From JAPOXR01 sp965214695 (GTDB taxonomy: Bacteria; Pseudomonadota; Alphaproteobacteria; Rhodobacterales; Rhodobacteraceae), in contig OZ243967.1 of assembly GCA_965214695.1 (NCBI GenBank), positions 434,001 through 498,000 of the forward strand: a stretch of DNA of 64,000 nucleotides, read 5' to 3'. Below the pieces are notes generated by a model. That model was not told the DNA's origin. It was given only the letters and a program-made list of their open reading frames with translations, and did no database searches. Position numbers and translations under genes: made by a program. Below are positions 1 to 8,288 of this stretch, piece by piece; positions within the stretch are counted from its first letter, which is position 1; the number at the start of each line of letters is the position of its first letter.

Positions 1-329
1 CATCGAGCCAGATCCGGGCGACATCGATCAGGATTCGCGGTGCACGACATCTGCGACCTCGACTACGGCGAAATCCTGCTCCGCCGAGAGCGTCGACGAA
101 CTCTGCGCCGAAGCCCCGACCTCAACGTCCTCACCTCGGGCCTCCTCAAGGAATGGCCCTGCGACGGGGTCGGCCCCGATCGACGCCGCAACGAATGTAC
201 TCCGACATCCCCATGTATCTAGGACTGCCTGCTCAATTGCCTTTCGACGCGGTTCGACCCAAAATGTCCCTAAACGTCCAGAGTAACAATTGTATCAAAC
301 CTCTCCGCCCTACAGCAAAGGCAAACCAA
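1..329. other. No gene called
   Basis: Short open frames exist on both strands but none has a recognisable domain, a plausible ribosome binding site or an expected neighbour. The first ~280 bases are open without a start in one plus-strand frame, with a Ser/Thr/Ala-rich composition that looks like a shadow frame or a decayed gene. The stretch adjoins two gene remnants and a tRNA, so it is best read as part of the same decayed region. Confidence 0.4.
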
Positions 330-550
330 TGAAAGGTGTTTTTGAGACCCGCCCCTTCACCGATTACGACGACGACATCAGCCGTCGCTACCACTTCCCA
401 AATCGGTATCTTTCTGAAGCCGAATGTACAAAAACGGATTGGATCGTCTATCGAGAGCCGCGCCGCGGTGGCGGTCGCCAAGCATATGTCGCCGTTGCGC
501 GAGTCGCTCGCATTCGCGGACGCGGCGGCGCTGCCGTGGCGGCGGCCTGA
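330..550 (+). pseudogene. N-terminal remnant of an HNH-type endonuclease
   Basis: The frame from the ATG at 330 encodes about 73 residues. It opens with a Tyr-Asp-Asp-Asp stretch followed by a Tyr-His-Phe-Pro-Asn-Arg-Tyr motif, then DWIVYREPRRGGG and AVARVARI. I recognise this as the N-terminal domain found in a family of HNH endonucleases of restriction type in Proteobacteria, where the intact protein is roughly 300 residues. Here the frame breaks into low-complexity Ala/Gly/Arg right after AVARV, and no HNH motif follows in any frame, so the gene is truncated and presumably dead. It lies beside a transposase-like remnant and downstream of tRNA-Ser. The family assignment is from memory of the motif, not from a search. 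Confidence 0.4.
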
Positions 551-725
551 TCCGCCCCGCCGCCTCCAGCTCACGCAGTGTCGCCCTGCAGCTCGATTCG
601 CGCGGATTGCTGACGGGGTCGACAAGACCGAGTCGTGCGCAGACCTCGCGCGCCAATGCCGTCCTGCCCGGAAAGCCACCCGGGTGGCGGCAGGGCCGTA
701 AGTACTGCCTGGCCGAGGTCGGCAA
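545..725 (-). pseudogene. Transposase-like (DUF4338-type N-terminal domain) remnant
   Basis: On the minus strand about 55 residues read TALAREVCARLGLVD, then SCRATLRELEAAGRI and a Pro-rich end. This resembles the winged-helix-like domain at the start of DUF4338 / IS4-like transposase proteins, in which a Leu-Ala-Arg-x-x-Cys motif precedes a Cys-Arg-x-Ala-Leu-x-x-Leu motif. Nothing recognisable follows, the frame overlaps the HNH-like remnant on the other strand, and no terminal inverted repeats are visible. I read it as a decayed fragment of a mobile element. The assignment rests on a short pattern. Confidence 0.3.
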
Positions 726-841
726 GCAGGGCGCGGCAAATCGATGTGTTCGCGGTCATGATCGCCGAATAGCCGAATGATTCGATCGAGTTCGGATCTC
801 GATTGATCAATGGGCGGTGCACACGGGCGGGGACCACATAT

Positions 842-931
842 TGGCGGAGGAGGTGGGATTCGAACCCACGGTGGAGTTGCCCCCACTCCGGTTTTCAAGA
901 CCGGCACATTCGACCACTCTGTCACTCCTCC
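842..931 (-). tRNA. tRNA-Ser(UGA)
   Basis: On the minus strand the sequence folds as a class II tRNA. The acceptor stem GGAGGAG pairs with CTCCTCC, the anticodon loop is CTTGAAA (anticodon TGA, plus-strand 895-897), there is a long variable arm typical of tRNA-Ser, and the T arm contains GGTTCGAATCC. CCA appears to be encoded (plus-strand 842-844), so the mature part without it is 845-931. The anticodon reads UCA and other UCN codons. The region downstream of its 3' end holds decayed mobile-type genes, as often seen at tRNA integration sites, but no duplicated 3' end (att site) was found. Confidence 0.96.
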
Positions 932-1120
932 GGGCGAACCCGTCTACAGGAAAAGTCCGGGTGACTGAAGCCGGATCCGGAGCGAGGAGCACGAGTTCGG
1001 TCACAGCATTGGCGGCCGGCAATCGGGAAGAGTTCCGGGCACGATTCCAGTGCGGTAGGGGATGGAAATGATGATATGGGTTTGGGTCTGGATTGGCAGG
1101 TCAATCGAGAGGTTGGAGAC

Positions 1121-2074
1121 ATGAAGCCGAAAGTTGGTTTTGTCGGATTGGGCAATGTCGGCGGCAAGCTGGCAGGCAGCTTGCTACGCAACGGCTATGA
1201 GTTGGTGGTCAAGGACCTCGATTCCGGCCGGGAGGAGGAATTCCGCTCCAGGGGCGCAAGATCGGCCCGGAATCCCGGTGACCTTGCCGCGGCTTGCGAC
1301 ATTGCCATTACCTGCCTGCCGAATCCTGCTGCCAGCGCCAGTGTTCTGGAGTCCGAGGACGGCCTGCTGTCGGGAATGGGCGAGGGCAAGATCTGGTGCG
1401 AGATGAGCACCACCGACGAGGCCGAAGTCACGAGACTCGGCGCCCTGGTTGAAGCGGCTGGCGGAGAGGCGGTGGACTGCCCGGTATCGGGTGGTTGTCA
1501 CCGCGCAGCGACTGGAAACATCTCGATATTTGCCGGCTGCGACCGGCAGACCTTCGAGCGGGTTCTTCCCGTGCTGACAAGCATGGGGCGGCGCATCCTG
1601 CACACCGGCCAGTTGGGCTCGGCATCAATCCTCAAGGTGCTGACCAACTACCTGGCTTCGGCCAACTTGCTGAGCCTGTGCGAGGCGCTGGCCACTGCCC
1701 GAGGGCAGGGACTTGACTTGCGCACGACCTATGAGGCAATCAGGATTTCATCCGGCAATTCCTTCGTCCACGAAACGGAGAGCCAGGTCATCCTGAATGG
1801 CAGCCGGGATATCAGCTTCACGCTTGACCTGGTGGTCAAGGATCTGGGCCTGTTTCAGGATATTGCCGACCGCATTGGGGCGCCGCTCGAATTGTCGCCG
1901 CTAATGCTGGAGATCTTCAGGAATGCCGAGGAGCGCTATGGCAGGCGGGAGTGGTCTCCGAATGTCATCAGGCGGCTGGAAGAGGCAATGGGTGTCGTGG
2001 TGCAGGCTGACGGTTTTCCACCGGAAATCACCGATGATGAACCGGAATCTCCGGGATATGAGATAAGGGTGTGA
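1121..2074 (+). CDS. NAD(P)-dependent beta-hydroxyacid dehydrogenase (3-hydroxyisobutyrate dehydrogenase family)
   Basis: This 317-residue protein belongs to the family of 3-hydroxyisobutyrate, tartronate semialdehyde and related 2-hydroxymethyl acid reductases, which oxidise or reduce a hydroxyl next to a carboxylate with NAD(P). The N-terminus has the Rossmann motif GFVGLGNVGGKLA. The substrate-binding motif DCPVSGGCHRAATG lies near residue 125, and the catalytic Lys is in GSASILKVLTNY near residue 182. Length matches the family (about 290-320). I chose the ATG at 1121, preceded by GGAG, because an earlier ATG adds residues not seen in the family. It lies upstream of a TRAP transporter for an organic acid, which suggests, as inference, that it acts on the imported acid. 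The substrate cannot be told from sequence. Confidence 0.85.
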   Translation: MKPKVGFVGLGNVGGKLAGSLLRNGYELVVKDLDSGREEEFRSRGARSARNPGDLAAACDIAITCLPNPAASASVLESEDGLLSGMGEGKIWCEMSTTDEAEVTRLGALVEAAGGEAVDCPVSGGCHRAATGNISIFAGCDRQTFERVLPVLTSMGRRILHTGQLGSASILKVLTNYLASANLLSLCEALATARGQGLDLRTTYEAIRISSGNSFVHETESQVILNGSRDISFTLDLVVKDLGLFQDIADRIGAPLELSPLMLEIFRNAEERYGRREWSPNVIRRLEEAMGVVVQADGFPPEITDDEPESPGYEIRV

Positions 2075-2233
2075 GCACAGGCACCAGTGCTGGTCCCTGA
2101 AGCTGACGGAAAGCGGGGACTCAACCTGGTTCCGACACCAGGCATCCGGGGGCTGGGATCGGAAGCTGTCTTTTATTGTGTCGCCCGTTACATTACGGAT
2201 AGGCGGATGAACCCCTGAGAAAGGACAGACACC

Positions 2234-3271
2234 ATGACCAGAAGCGTTTTACATGCAATCGCCGGGGCTGCGGCACTGGCATTGTCGGTCGGGACAACAA
2301 CCCATGCACAGGAACACAGCTTCAAGCTCCATCACCTGCTCAGTGAGTTGTCGCCGGCACACAAGAACATGCTGGCTCCATGGGCCAGGCAGGTCGAGGA
2401 GAATTCCGGCGGCAAAGTCAAGATCGAGATCTTCCCGTCAATGTCGCTGGGCGGAAGACCGCCGGAATTGATCAGCCAAGTGCGGGACGGCGTCGTCGAC
2501 CTTGTCTGGACCGTCAATGGCTACACCCCCGGCCTGTTTCCCCGTTCGGAAGTCATGGAGCTTCCGTTTGTCTACGTGAATGACCCAGTCGCCGCCAACC
2601 TGGCCCTCCATGACATGTTCGAGAGCGACCTTCGGCAGGAATATTCGGGCGTCGAGGTAATGTTCCTGCATGTCCATGCCGGCCAGGCCATCCACATGCG
2701 GGATCGGGAAGTGCGCTCGCCGGCCGACTTTGCCGGGCTCAAGATGCGCATCCCGACCCGGACCGGCGCCTGGATCATCGAGGCCCTGGGCGCAAGCCCG
2801 GTGGGCATGCCGGTGCCCGACCTGCCGCTGGCCCTGCAGAAGGGAACGGTGGACGGCGCATTCATTCCCTGGGAAATCATTCCGCCGTTGAAGATTCAAC
2901 AGCAGACGCAGTACCAGATTGAGGGGCATGACAAGGCCAGGTTCGGAACGACAACCTTCCAGGTCTCGATGAACAAGGCCCGCTGGGACGGCCTGCCGGA
3001 AGACATCCAACAAGCGTTCCGTGACGCATCGGGCCGCGACTGGTGGGCCGAGGTAGGCCAGCGCTGGCGGGATGCCGATGATGTTGGAATCAAGGTGGCG
3101 ACCGATGCGGGTAATACCCACATCGTGCTGTCCGAAGCGGAAACCGCAGCCTTCGAAACAGCGCTGAGCCCGGTCGTCGACCGGTGGATCGCCGAGGTGG
3201 AGGGAAGCGGAATCGACGGCACGGCGCTGGTCGGGAAGGCGCGTGACCTGATCGCCCGGAACAGCAATTGA
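2234..3271 (+). CDS. dctP: TRAP transporter substrate-binding protein, DctP type
   Basis: Periplasmic receptor of a tripartite ATP-independent periplasmic (TRAP) transporter, which imports carboxylates using the sodium or proton gradient. The 345-residue product has a signal peptide (residues 1-25, cleavage after THA). It carries the typical DctP core, including KMRIPTR near residue 175, whose Arg normally clamps the ligand carboxylate, and LPLALQKGTVDGA downstream. An AGAAAGGACAG ribosome binding site precedes the ATG. The stop overlaps the start of the small permease gene, so dctP-dctQ-dctM form one operon. The ligand is unknown; the dehydrogenase upstream and 4-hydroxybenzoate monooxygenase downstream hint at an organic or aromatic acid, which is inference. 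Confidence 0.92.
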   Translation: MTRSVLHAIAGAAALALSVGTTTHAQEHSFKLHHLLSELSPAHKNMLAPWARQVEENSGGKVKIEIFPSMSLGGRPPELISQVRDGVVDLVWTVNGYTPGLFPRSEVMELPFVYVNDPVAANLALHDMFESDLRQEYSGVEVMFLHVHAGQAIHMRDREVRSPADFAGLKMRIPTRTGAWIIEALGASPVGMPVPDLPLALQKGTVDGAFIPWEIIPPLKIQQQTQYQIEGHDKARFGTTTFQVSMNKARWDGLPEDIQQAFRDASGRDWWAEVGQRWRDADDVGIKVATDAGNTHIVLSEAETAAFETALSPVVDRWIAEVEGSGIDGTALVGKARDLIARNSN

Positions 3272-3792
3272 CGGAAAGTCATGATTCAAGCACCGATCGC
3301 GGCGGCATAACCGGCGCGATCGAACATCTTGCCAATCTCTGGGCGCTGGCGGGCGGCATGGTGCTGTTTGCAGTCGTGCTGGTCAATGTGGCTTCGGTCA
3401 TTGGTGGAATTTTCTGGAAACCATTCCCGGGCGATTTCGAACTGACCGAGATGGGTGTGGCGATTGCGGCGTTTTCGTTTCTGCCCTTCTGCCAAGTCCA
3501 CGGCAGCAATGTGACCGCCGACATATTCACGGCGCGGGCATCGGAGCGCTGGCTGGCGACCTTCGGTTTCCTGGGCTCGCTGGCAGCGCTGCTGTTCGCG
3601 GCATTGCTGCTGTGGCGGATGTATGCCGGCATGCTGAGCCAGAAGGAATATGGCTACACCACGACCATTCTGCAGGTCCCGGTATGGCTGGCTTATGTCC
3701 CCATCCTGCTGTCGCTGCTGCTCCTGTGCGTGACGGCCCTTTCAACACTTGCCAATGGCGCGAGACAACCGGCTGAATCGAAAGCCGGGTAA
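3268..3792 (+). CDS. dctQ: TRAP transporter small permease, DctQ type
   Basis: Small membrane subunit of the TRAP transporter, 174 residues with four predicted transmembrane helices (about residues 30-50, 65-85, 95-117 and 140-160) and the family's usual length. It probably starts at the TTG at 3268, overlapping the dctP stop as TTGA; the only nearby ATG is in another frame. Its stop overlaps the dctM ATG (TAATG), which indicates translational coupling. DctQ holds the large permease DctM in the inner membrane and helps dock the periplasmic receptor. Confidence 0.88.
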   Translation: MTESHDSSTDRGGITGAIEHLANLWALAGGMVLFAVVLVNVASVIGGIFWKPFPGDFELTEMGVAIAAFSFLPFCQVHGSNVTADIFTARASERWLATFGFLGSLAALLFAALLLWRMYAGMLSQKEYGYTTTILQVPVWLAYVPILLSLLLLCVTALSTLANGARQPAESKAG

Positions 3793-5147
3793 TGGATCCA
3801 GTTCTCATCGGTGTTACGGGCCTGGCGATATTACTGGCGCTCATCATCATCCGGATACCGATTGCCTACACCATGATACTGGTCGGCGGTTGCGGGATCA
3901 TGATTCTCAACGGGCCAGCGTTGGTATTGAGTCAGTTGAAAACCCTTGCCTATGGCCAGTTCTCGTTTCACGGCCTGTCGGTGGTGCCGATGTTCGTCCT
4001 CATGGGTTGCCTGGCGGCCAGGACCGGGCTTTCATCCGCCCTGTTCCGGGCGGCCAATGCCTGGCTGGGTTGGCTGCGTGGTGGTACCGCCATGGCGGCG
4101 ATCGCCGCCTGTGCCGGTTTTGGCTCCGTCTGCGGCTCCTCGCTCGCCACTGCCAGCACCATGGGCCGGATCGCCTTGCCGGAGTTGCGGCGCTACAACT
4201 ATTCGAATGCGCTGGCGACCGGATCGCTGGCCGCCGGCGGGGTGCTGGGCATCCTGATTCCGCCATCGGTGGTACTGATCATCTACGCCATTATCGTCGA
4301 GGCCAATATTGTCGAGATGTTCATGGCGGCGCTGGTGCCGGGACTTCTCGCAGTCTTGCTCTTCATGCTGACAATTGCCGTATACGTGATCGTGGCCCCG
4401 GAATCCGGTCCCCGCGGCAAGGGTACCGATCGCCGGGAGTTGGTCGAAGCGACCATCGGCATCCTGCCGGTCTTGGTCATCTTCGGGCTGGTGCTTGGCG
4501 GTATCTATGCCGGGTTCTTCAATCCGACTCCGGCCGCCTCCATCGGCGTATTTCTGGTGTTCATCTACGGGGTTGTTCGCAAGCAGGTCACGCGACCGGC
4601 CATCGTTGATGTCGTCCGGGAGACGGCCGGTACCACCGGCATGATCTACCTGATCTTGTTCGGCGCCGAATTGATGAAGATCTTTCTCTCGCGGGCCGGA
4701 GTACCGCAATCAATGGCCGCCTGGGTGGTCGAAACCGGAATGGAACCGCTCACCATCATGGTCCTGCTACTCCTGGCGCTGATCGCGCTGGGATGCCTGC
4801 TCGACAGCCTGTCGATGATCCTGCTGCTGGTGCCGTTCTTCTGGCCGGTGCTGGTCGAGGCCAATGGCGGGATCTACCAGGGCGCCGAAGGGTCGGGCTT
4901 CGGGATGAGCACCGAGGATCTGAAGATATGGTTTGGCATCCTGGCGCTGGTTGTCGTTGAGCTCGGACTGATTACGCCGCCGGTCGGATTGAACGTGTTT
5001 GTCATCTCGGCATTGGCCAGGGATGTGCCGATGATCGAGACTTTCAAGGGAGTTGCCCCGTTCTTCGGCGCCGAGCTGGTCCGGGTCGCGGTGTTGCTGT
5101 TGTTCCCGACGCTGACATTGTGGCTACCGGGATTGCTGGGTGGATGA
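3792..5147 (+). CDS. dctM: TRAP transporter large permease, DctM type
   Basis: Large, ion-coupled membrane subunit of the TRAP transporter, 451 residues with about 12 hydrophobic segments. DctM signatures are visible: a GFGSVCGSSLATASTMGRIALPE loop region (near residue 115) and GVLGILIPPSVVLIIYA, then a C-terminal LGLITPPVGLNVFV repeat of the same Pro-Pro loop. Family proteins are about 425-450 residues, so it is full length. It is the last gene of the operon; the next gene (4-hydroxybenzoate 3-monooxygenase) is convergent, 89 bases away. Confidence 0.93.
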   Translation: MDPVLIGVTGLAILLALIIIRIPIAYTMILVGGCGIMILNGPALVLSQLKTLAYGQFSFHGLSVVPMFVLMGCLAARTGLSSALFRAANAWLGWLRGGTAMAAIAACAGFGSVCGSSLATASTMGRIALPELRRYNYSNALATGSLAAGGVLGILIPPSVVLIIYAIIVEANIVEMFMAALVPGLLAVLLFMLTIAVYVIVAPESGPRGKGTDRRELVEATIGILPVLVIFGLVLGGIYAGFFNPTPAASIGVFLVFIYGVVRKQVTRPAIVDVVRETAGTTGMIYLILFGAELMKIFLSRAGVPQSMAAWVVETGMEPLTIMVLLLLALIALGCLLDSLSMILLLVPFFWPVLVEANGGIYQGAEGSGFGMSTEDLKIWFGILALVVVELGLITPPVGLNVFVISALARDVPMIETFKGVAPFFGAELVRVAVLLLFPTLTLWLPGLLGG

Positions 5148-5236
5148 CGGATCGGTGACCCGTCCTGGCCGGCAATTGCATGGCATCGGCCTTGGCGGGG
5201 CAAACATGCATCGCGCCGCCGGCAAATTCGGCGTCG

Positions 5237-6430
5237 TCAGTAATCGAGGCCGGTATAGTTTTCGGCGGCGATCTGCCTGGCAGGATGCGAGCGGCGCAGC
5301 TGGTCAAATTCGGCGTCCTGCAGTCGCTGGTCGAATTCGGCCCGGTCCGGATGTCGGTGCAGAAGATTGGTCATCCACCAGCTGAAACGCATCGATTTCC
5401 AGACACGGTCCAGGGCGGTCTGCGAGTAGTCGTTCAGCAATTCGTCATCGCCGCCATGAAGGCTGCGTACCAGCGCCGCGTGCAGGTAATGCACGTCCGA
5501 GAACGCCAAATTCAGACCCTTGGCACCGGTTGGCGGCACGATATGCGCCGAATCCCCGCACAAGAACAACCGGCCCCAACGCATTGGCTCGCTTACAAAA
5601 CTTCGTATCGGCGTGATTGACTTCTCAACAGTCTTGCCTGGTTGCAGCGACTGGCGAAATTCCTCGGGAAACCGGCAGGCCAGTTCGGTCCAGAAGCGGT
5701 CATCATCCCAGTCATCGAGCCTGTCGGTCAGCGGTACCTGCAAATAGTAGCGGGAGAGGCGAGGGTTGCGCATTGAGGCCAGGGCAAAGCCGCGGCCCGA
5801 CCGGCAGTAGATCAGTTCGTGGTTGACCGGCGGCGAGTCCGACAGCATGCCGAGCCAGCCGAAATCAAATTCCCGCTCGAAAATCCGACGCGCCGTGCCC
5901 GGAATGCAGCCACGGCTGATGCCGTGATAACCGTCGCACCCGGCCACGTATTCGCAGCTGATTGCATGGTCCCGCCCGTTGCGGCGCAGGGAGATGACTG
6001 GTCTGCCGGTCTCGATGCCGTCGATCTCGACCGGCTCACATTTGTCTGCAATGGTGATTCCGTCGGCTTCCAGTGCCGAATAAAGGTCTCGGGTGACCTC
6101 GGTCTGGCCGTATACGGTGACCGTCTTGCCGGCCAGTTCCAGGAAATCCAGGCGAAAGCTGCCAGCATCGTCGGCAATCCGGCAACCTTCATGAACAAGG
6201 CCCTCCTCGGCAATGCGGCCGCCCAGGCCGACCTCACGGAGTTGATCGACGCTTCCCTGCTCCAGCACGCCGGCCCGAATGCGTGACATGACATGGCGGC
6301 GGCTGCGGCGCTCGATGATTGCACAGTCAATTCCGCTGCGGCTGAGCTTGCGAGCCAGCAACAGGCCGGCAGGGCCGCCGCCGATGATAGCAACCCGAAC
6401 CCGCCCTGGAAGCCTGTTTCCCGAAGTCAT
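5237..6430 (-). CDS. pobA: 4-hydroxybenzoate 3-monooxygenase
   Basis: FAD-dependent aromatic hydroxylase (EC 1.14.13.2) that uses NADPH and oxygen to turn 4-hydroxybenzoate into protocatechuate for ring cleavage. The 397-residue product has the FAD dinucleotide motif AIIGGGPAGLLLA at its start, the CDGYHG motif near residue 165 that contacts FAD and NADPH, and the GD motif LCGDSAHIVPPTGAKGLN near residue 290. PobA proteins are about 390 residues. The open frame runs upstream into the divergent methyltransferase gene; I chose the ATG at 6430 because the FAD motif begins a few residues later. No protocatechuate dioxygenase or pobR regulator lies next to it. The convergent TRAP operon might import the acid (inference). 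Confidence 0.92.
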   Translation of the reverse strand: MTSGNRLPGRVRVAIIGGGPAGLLLARKLSRSGIDCAIIERRSRRHVMSRIRAGVLEQGSVDQLREVGLGGRIAEEGLVHEGCRIADDAGSFRLDFLELAGKTVTVYGQTEVTRDLYSALEADGITIADKCEPVEIDGIETGRPVISLRRNGRDHAISCEYVAGCDGYHGISRGCIPGTARRIFEREFDFGWLGMLSDSPPVNHELIYCRSGRGFALASMRNPRLSRYYLQVPLTDRLDDWDDDRFWTELACRFPEEFRQSLQPGKTVEKSITPIRSFVSEPMRWGRLFLCGDSAHIVPPTGAKGLNLAFSDVHYLHAALVRSLHGGDDELLNDYSQTALDRVWKSMRFSWWMTNLLHRHPDRAEFDQRLQDAEFDQLRRSHPARQIAAENYTGLDY

Positions 6431-6533
6431 CTGGTCGTCGGCATTGACTCTGATCTGATGGTCTGCATCAGTTAGCCCCGGTTTGAGCCGGAAAGTCCAG
6501 CCTGAATGCCTGAAGGGCAGGGGGAGCCATTTC

Positions 6534-7649
6534 ATGACACAAGCAAAACCGGTGTTTCGTGCCGACCATGTCGGCAGCCTATTGCGCCCGTCTCCCGTGG
6601 CCGCGTCCCGCCGAAACGCCGAAGGCGGCGAGGCCGCGGCCGCATCCCGGTTGCGGGAGGTCGAGGATGTCGAGATTGCCAGGGCGATCCGCAAGCAGGA
6701 GGCGGCCGGGTTGAAGGTGGTGACCGATGGCGAATACCGCCGTTCATTCTGGCATCTCGATTTCATGGGAATGCTGAACGGGTTTGCGCTTGAGGAACGG
6801 GGAAGCGGGGTCCAGTTTGCCGGCGCTGAACTGCGACCGATCCACCCGGTCATCAACGGCAAGATCGGGTTTCCGACAGATCACCCGATGCTGGAGCATT
6901 TTCGCTACGTTTCCGCCACGACAAGGGTGTTGCCCAAGATCTCGATTCCCGGCCCCAGTTGCTGCCATTTCCGGGTGGCAATCGAGGATATTCGCCATCG
7001 GGAATACGAGGATTTGGAGTTGCTGTTTCACGACATTTCCCGTGCCTATCGTGACGCGGTTGCAGCCTTCCATGCCATCGGCTGCCGCTACCTGCAGATG
7101 GATGACATTTTCTTTGCCTATCTGTGCGATCCCCGGCAGCGGCAGGTCAAGGCTTCGCTCGGGCAGGACCCGGACTGGCTGATCGGGAAATATGCCTGGA
7201 TGATGAAGGAGGCGATCTGCGACCGGCCCGACGACATGACCATTGCCATGCACATGTGTCGAGGGAACTTTCAATCGACTCATGTGGCAAGCGGCGGATA
7301 TGACCCGGCCGCCGACGCGGTGTTCAACCAGACCGGCGTCGACGTGTTCTTCATGGAGTATGATACCGACCGAGCCGGCGGTCTCGAGCCGCTTGGCCTG
7401 TTGGCCAGGGGAAAACAGCGGGTCATGCCCGGTTTCATCACTACCAAATCCGGCGAGTTGGAATCGGCAGACTCCATCGTCAGGAAGCTCGAAGCGGCCA
7501 GCAAATTTGCTGATATCGATCAGCTTGGGATCGCGCCGCAATGCGGCTTTGCCTCGACCGAGGAAGGCAACAAGCTCGGCGAAGACGAGCAGTGGCGAAA
7601 GCTGGAACTGGTGGTCGACATTGCCGACAGGGTCTGGGGCGGAGTCTGA
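6534..7649 (+). CDS. MetE C-terminal-like methyltransferase (cobalamin-independent methionine synthase family)
   Basis: A 371-residue zinc-dependent methyltransferase of COG0620, equal to the catalytic half of MetE and like the YxjG/YxjH proteins. It begins with FRADHVGSLLRP, the usual start of this family. Zinc ligands can be picked out as His and Cys in AMHMCRGN (near residue 240), Glu in FFMEYD and Cys in PQCGFAST. The N-terminal half of MetE, needed to bind polyglutamated methyl-folate, is absent, so the methyl donor is probably not standard methyl-THF. I chose the ATG at 6534, preceded by GGGGGAG; an in-frame upstream start would run into the region between it and pobA. The methyl donor and acceptor are unknown. 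Confidence 0.85.
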   Translation: MTQAKPVFRADHVGSLLRPSPVAASRRNAEGGEAAAASRLREVEDVEIARAIRKQEAAGLKVVTDGEYRRSFWHLDFMGMLNGFALEERGSGVQFAGAELRPIHPVINGKIGFPTDHPMLEHFRYVSATTRVLPKISIPGPSCCHFRVAIEDIRHREYEDLELLFHDISRAYRDAVAAFHAIGCRYLQMDDIFFAYLCDPRQRQVKASLGQDPDWLIGKYAWMMKEAICDRPDDMTIAMHMCRGNFQSTHVASGGYDPAADAVFNQTGVDVFFMEYDTDRAGGLEPLGLLARGKQRVMPGFITTKSGELESADSIVRKLEAASKFADIDQLGIAPQCGFASTEEGNKLGEDEQWRKLELVVDIADRVWGGV

Positions 7650-7737
7650 AAGGCCTTTCGGCCAATGCATGACAAAAAAAGTCAGCCGCAGGCCTGTCTC
7701 GTCCGGTCCAGGGCAGGGCCGGCGTTCTCCCGTCGTA

Positions 7738-8286
7738 TCACTTCCACTTGATCGAACACCCCATCGAGGCGGTCTGGTCGTCCGGGCCCTTGCCAGTCCT
7801 GGCAATCAGGGACATGCCGTTGAACAATTCCCGCTCGGTCGAGGAATCGGGTGGGAGTGATCCGGCGCTGTCGAGTCGGCCCCGGTATTGCAATTCGAGT
7901 TCGGAATTGAATCCGAAGAAATCAGGCGTGCATTGGGCGCCGTAGGCACGGGCGACCGCCTGATCGTCGTCATGCAGATACGGGAAGGAAAACCCGTGAT
8001 CGCGGGCGAAATCGACCATGCGGTCAAAGGAATCCTGCGGATAGGTCACGGAATCATTGGCGCAGATGGCAAGCGTGTGGACCCCGATCTTCCGCAATTC
8101 CGCGGCTTCGCCGACGATGCGGTCGATTGCCGACACGACATAGGGGCAATGGTTGCAGATGAACATCACCAGCGTCCCGGACGGGCCGCGAATGGATTGC
8201 AGTGAAACGGTGACACCATCGGTCGACGGCAATTCGAAATCCGGTGCCTTCCAGCCGAAGTCGCAGACAGGGGGGCGGGTCAACAT
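7738..8286 (-). CDS. Thioredoxin-fold protein, AhpC/TSA-like, with CxxC-type site
   Basis: A 182-residue protein with the thioredoxin/peroxiredoxin-like fold. The start APDFELPSTDG is typical of the AhpC/TSA group, and the active site is FICNHCPYV near residue 46, giving a CNHC pair as in thiol-disulfide reductases. No signal peptide is visible, so it should be cytoplasmic. The ATG at 8286 has a strong AAGGAG site that overlaps the end of rpe just upstream (2-base gap), so it is translated from the same mRNA as rpe. Members of this family are often called redoxin or thioredoxin family protein; the physiological partner is unknown. Confidence 0.85.
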   Translation of the reverse strand: MLTRPPVCDFGWKAPDFELPSTDGVTVSLQSIRGPSGTLVMFICNHCPYVVSAIDRIVGEAAELRKIGVHTLAICANDSVTYPQDSFDRMVDFARDHGFSFPYLHDDDQAVARAYGAQCTPDFFGFNSELELQYRGRLDSAGSLPPDSSTERELFNGMSLIARTGKGPDDQTASMGCSIKWK

Positions 8287-8288
8287 GA

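Noticed and set aside
233..925. A 230-residue minus-strand open frame across the tRNA flank
   Set aside because: It includes the tRNA-Ser sequence itself and has an Arg/Pro-rich composition typical of a GC-rich shadow frame.
941..985. GGAAAAGTCCGGGTGA, reminiscent of an RNase P RNA segment
   Set aside because: Only this short stretch is similar; none of the other conserved RNase P blocks is found around it.
2075..2233. Terminator or riboswitch between the dehydrogenase and TRAP genes
   Set aside because: Only a weak CACCAG/CTGGT-type stem near 2090 is visible, with no T run or known aptamer core.
2438..3289. A 283-residue minus-strand frame opposite the first dctP gene
   Set aside because: It mirrors the well-supported dctP gene; Arg, His and Asp-rich with no domain.
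3749..4609. A 286-residue plus-strand frame overlapping dctM
   Set aside because: It is an alternate-frame shadow of dctM, rich in Arg and Gly, and lacks membrane segments or a ribosome binding site.
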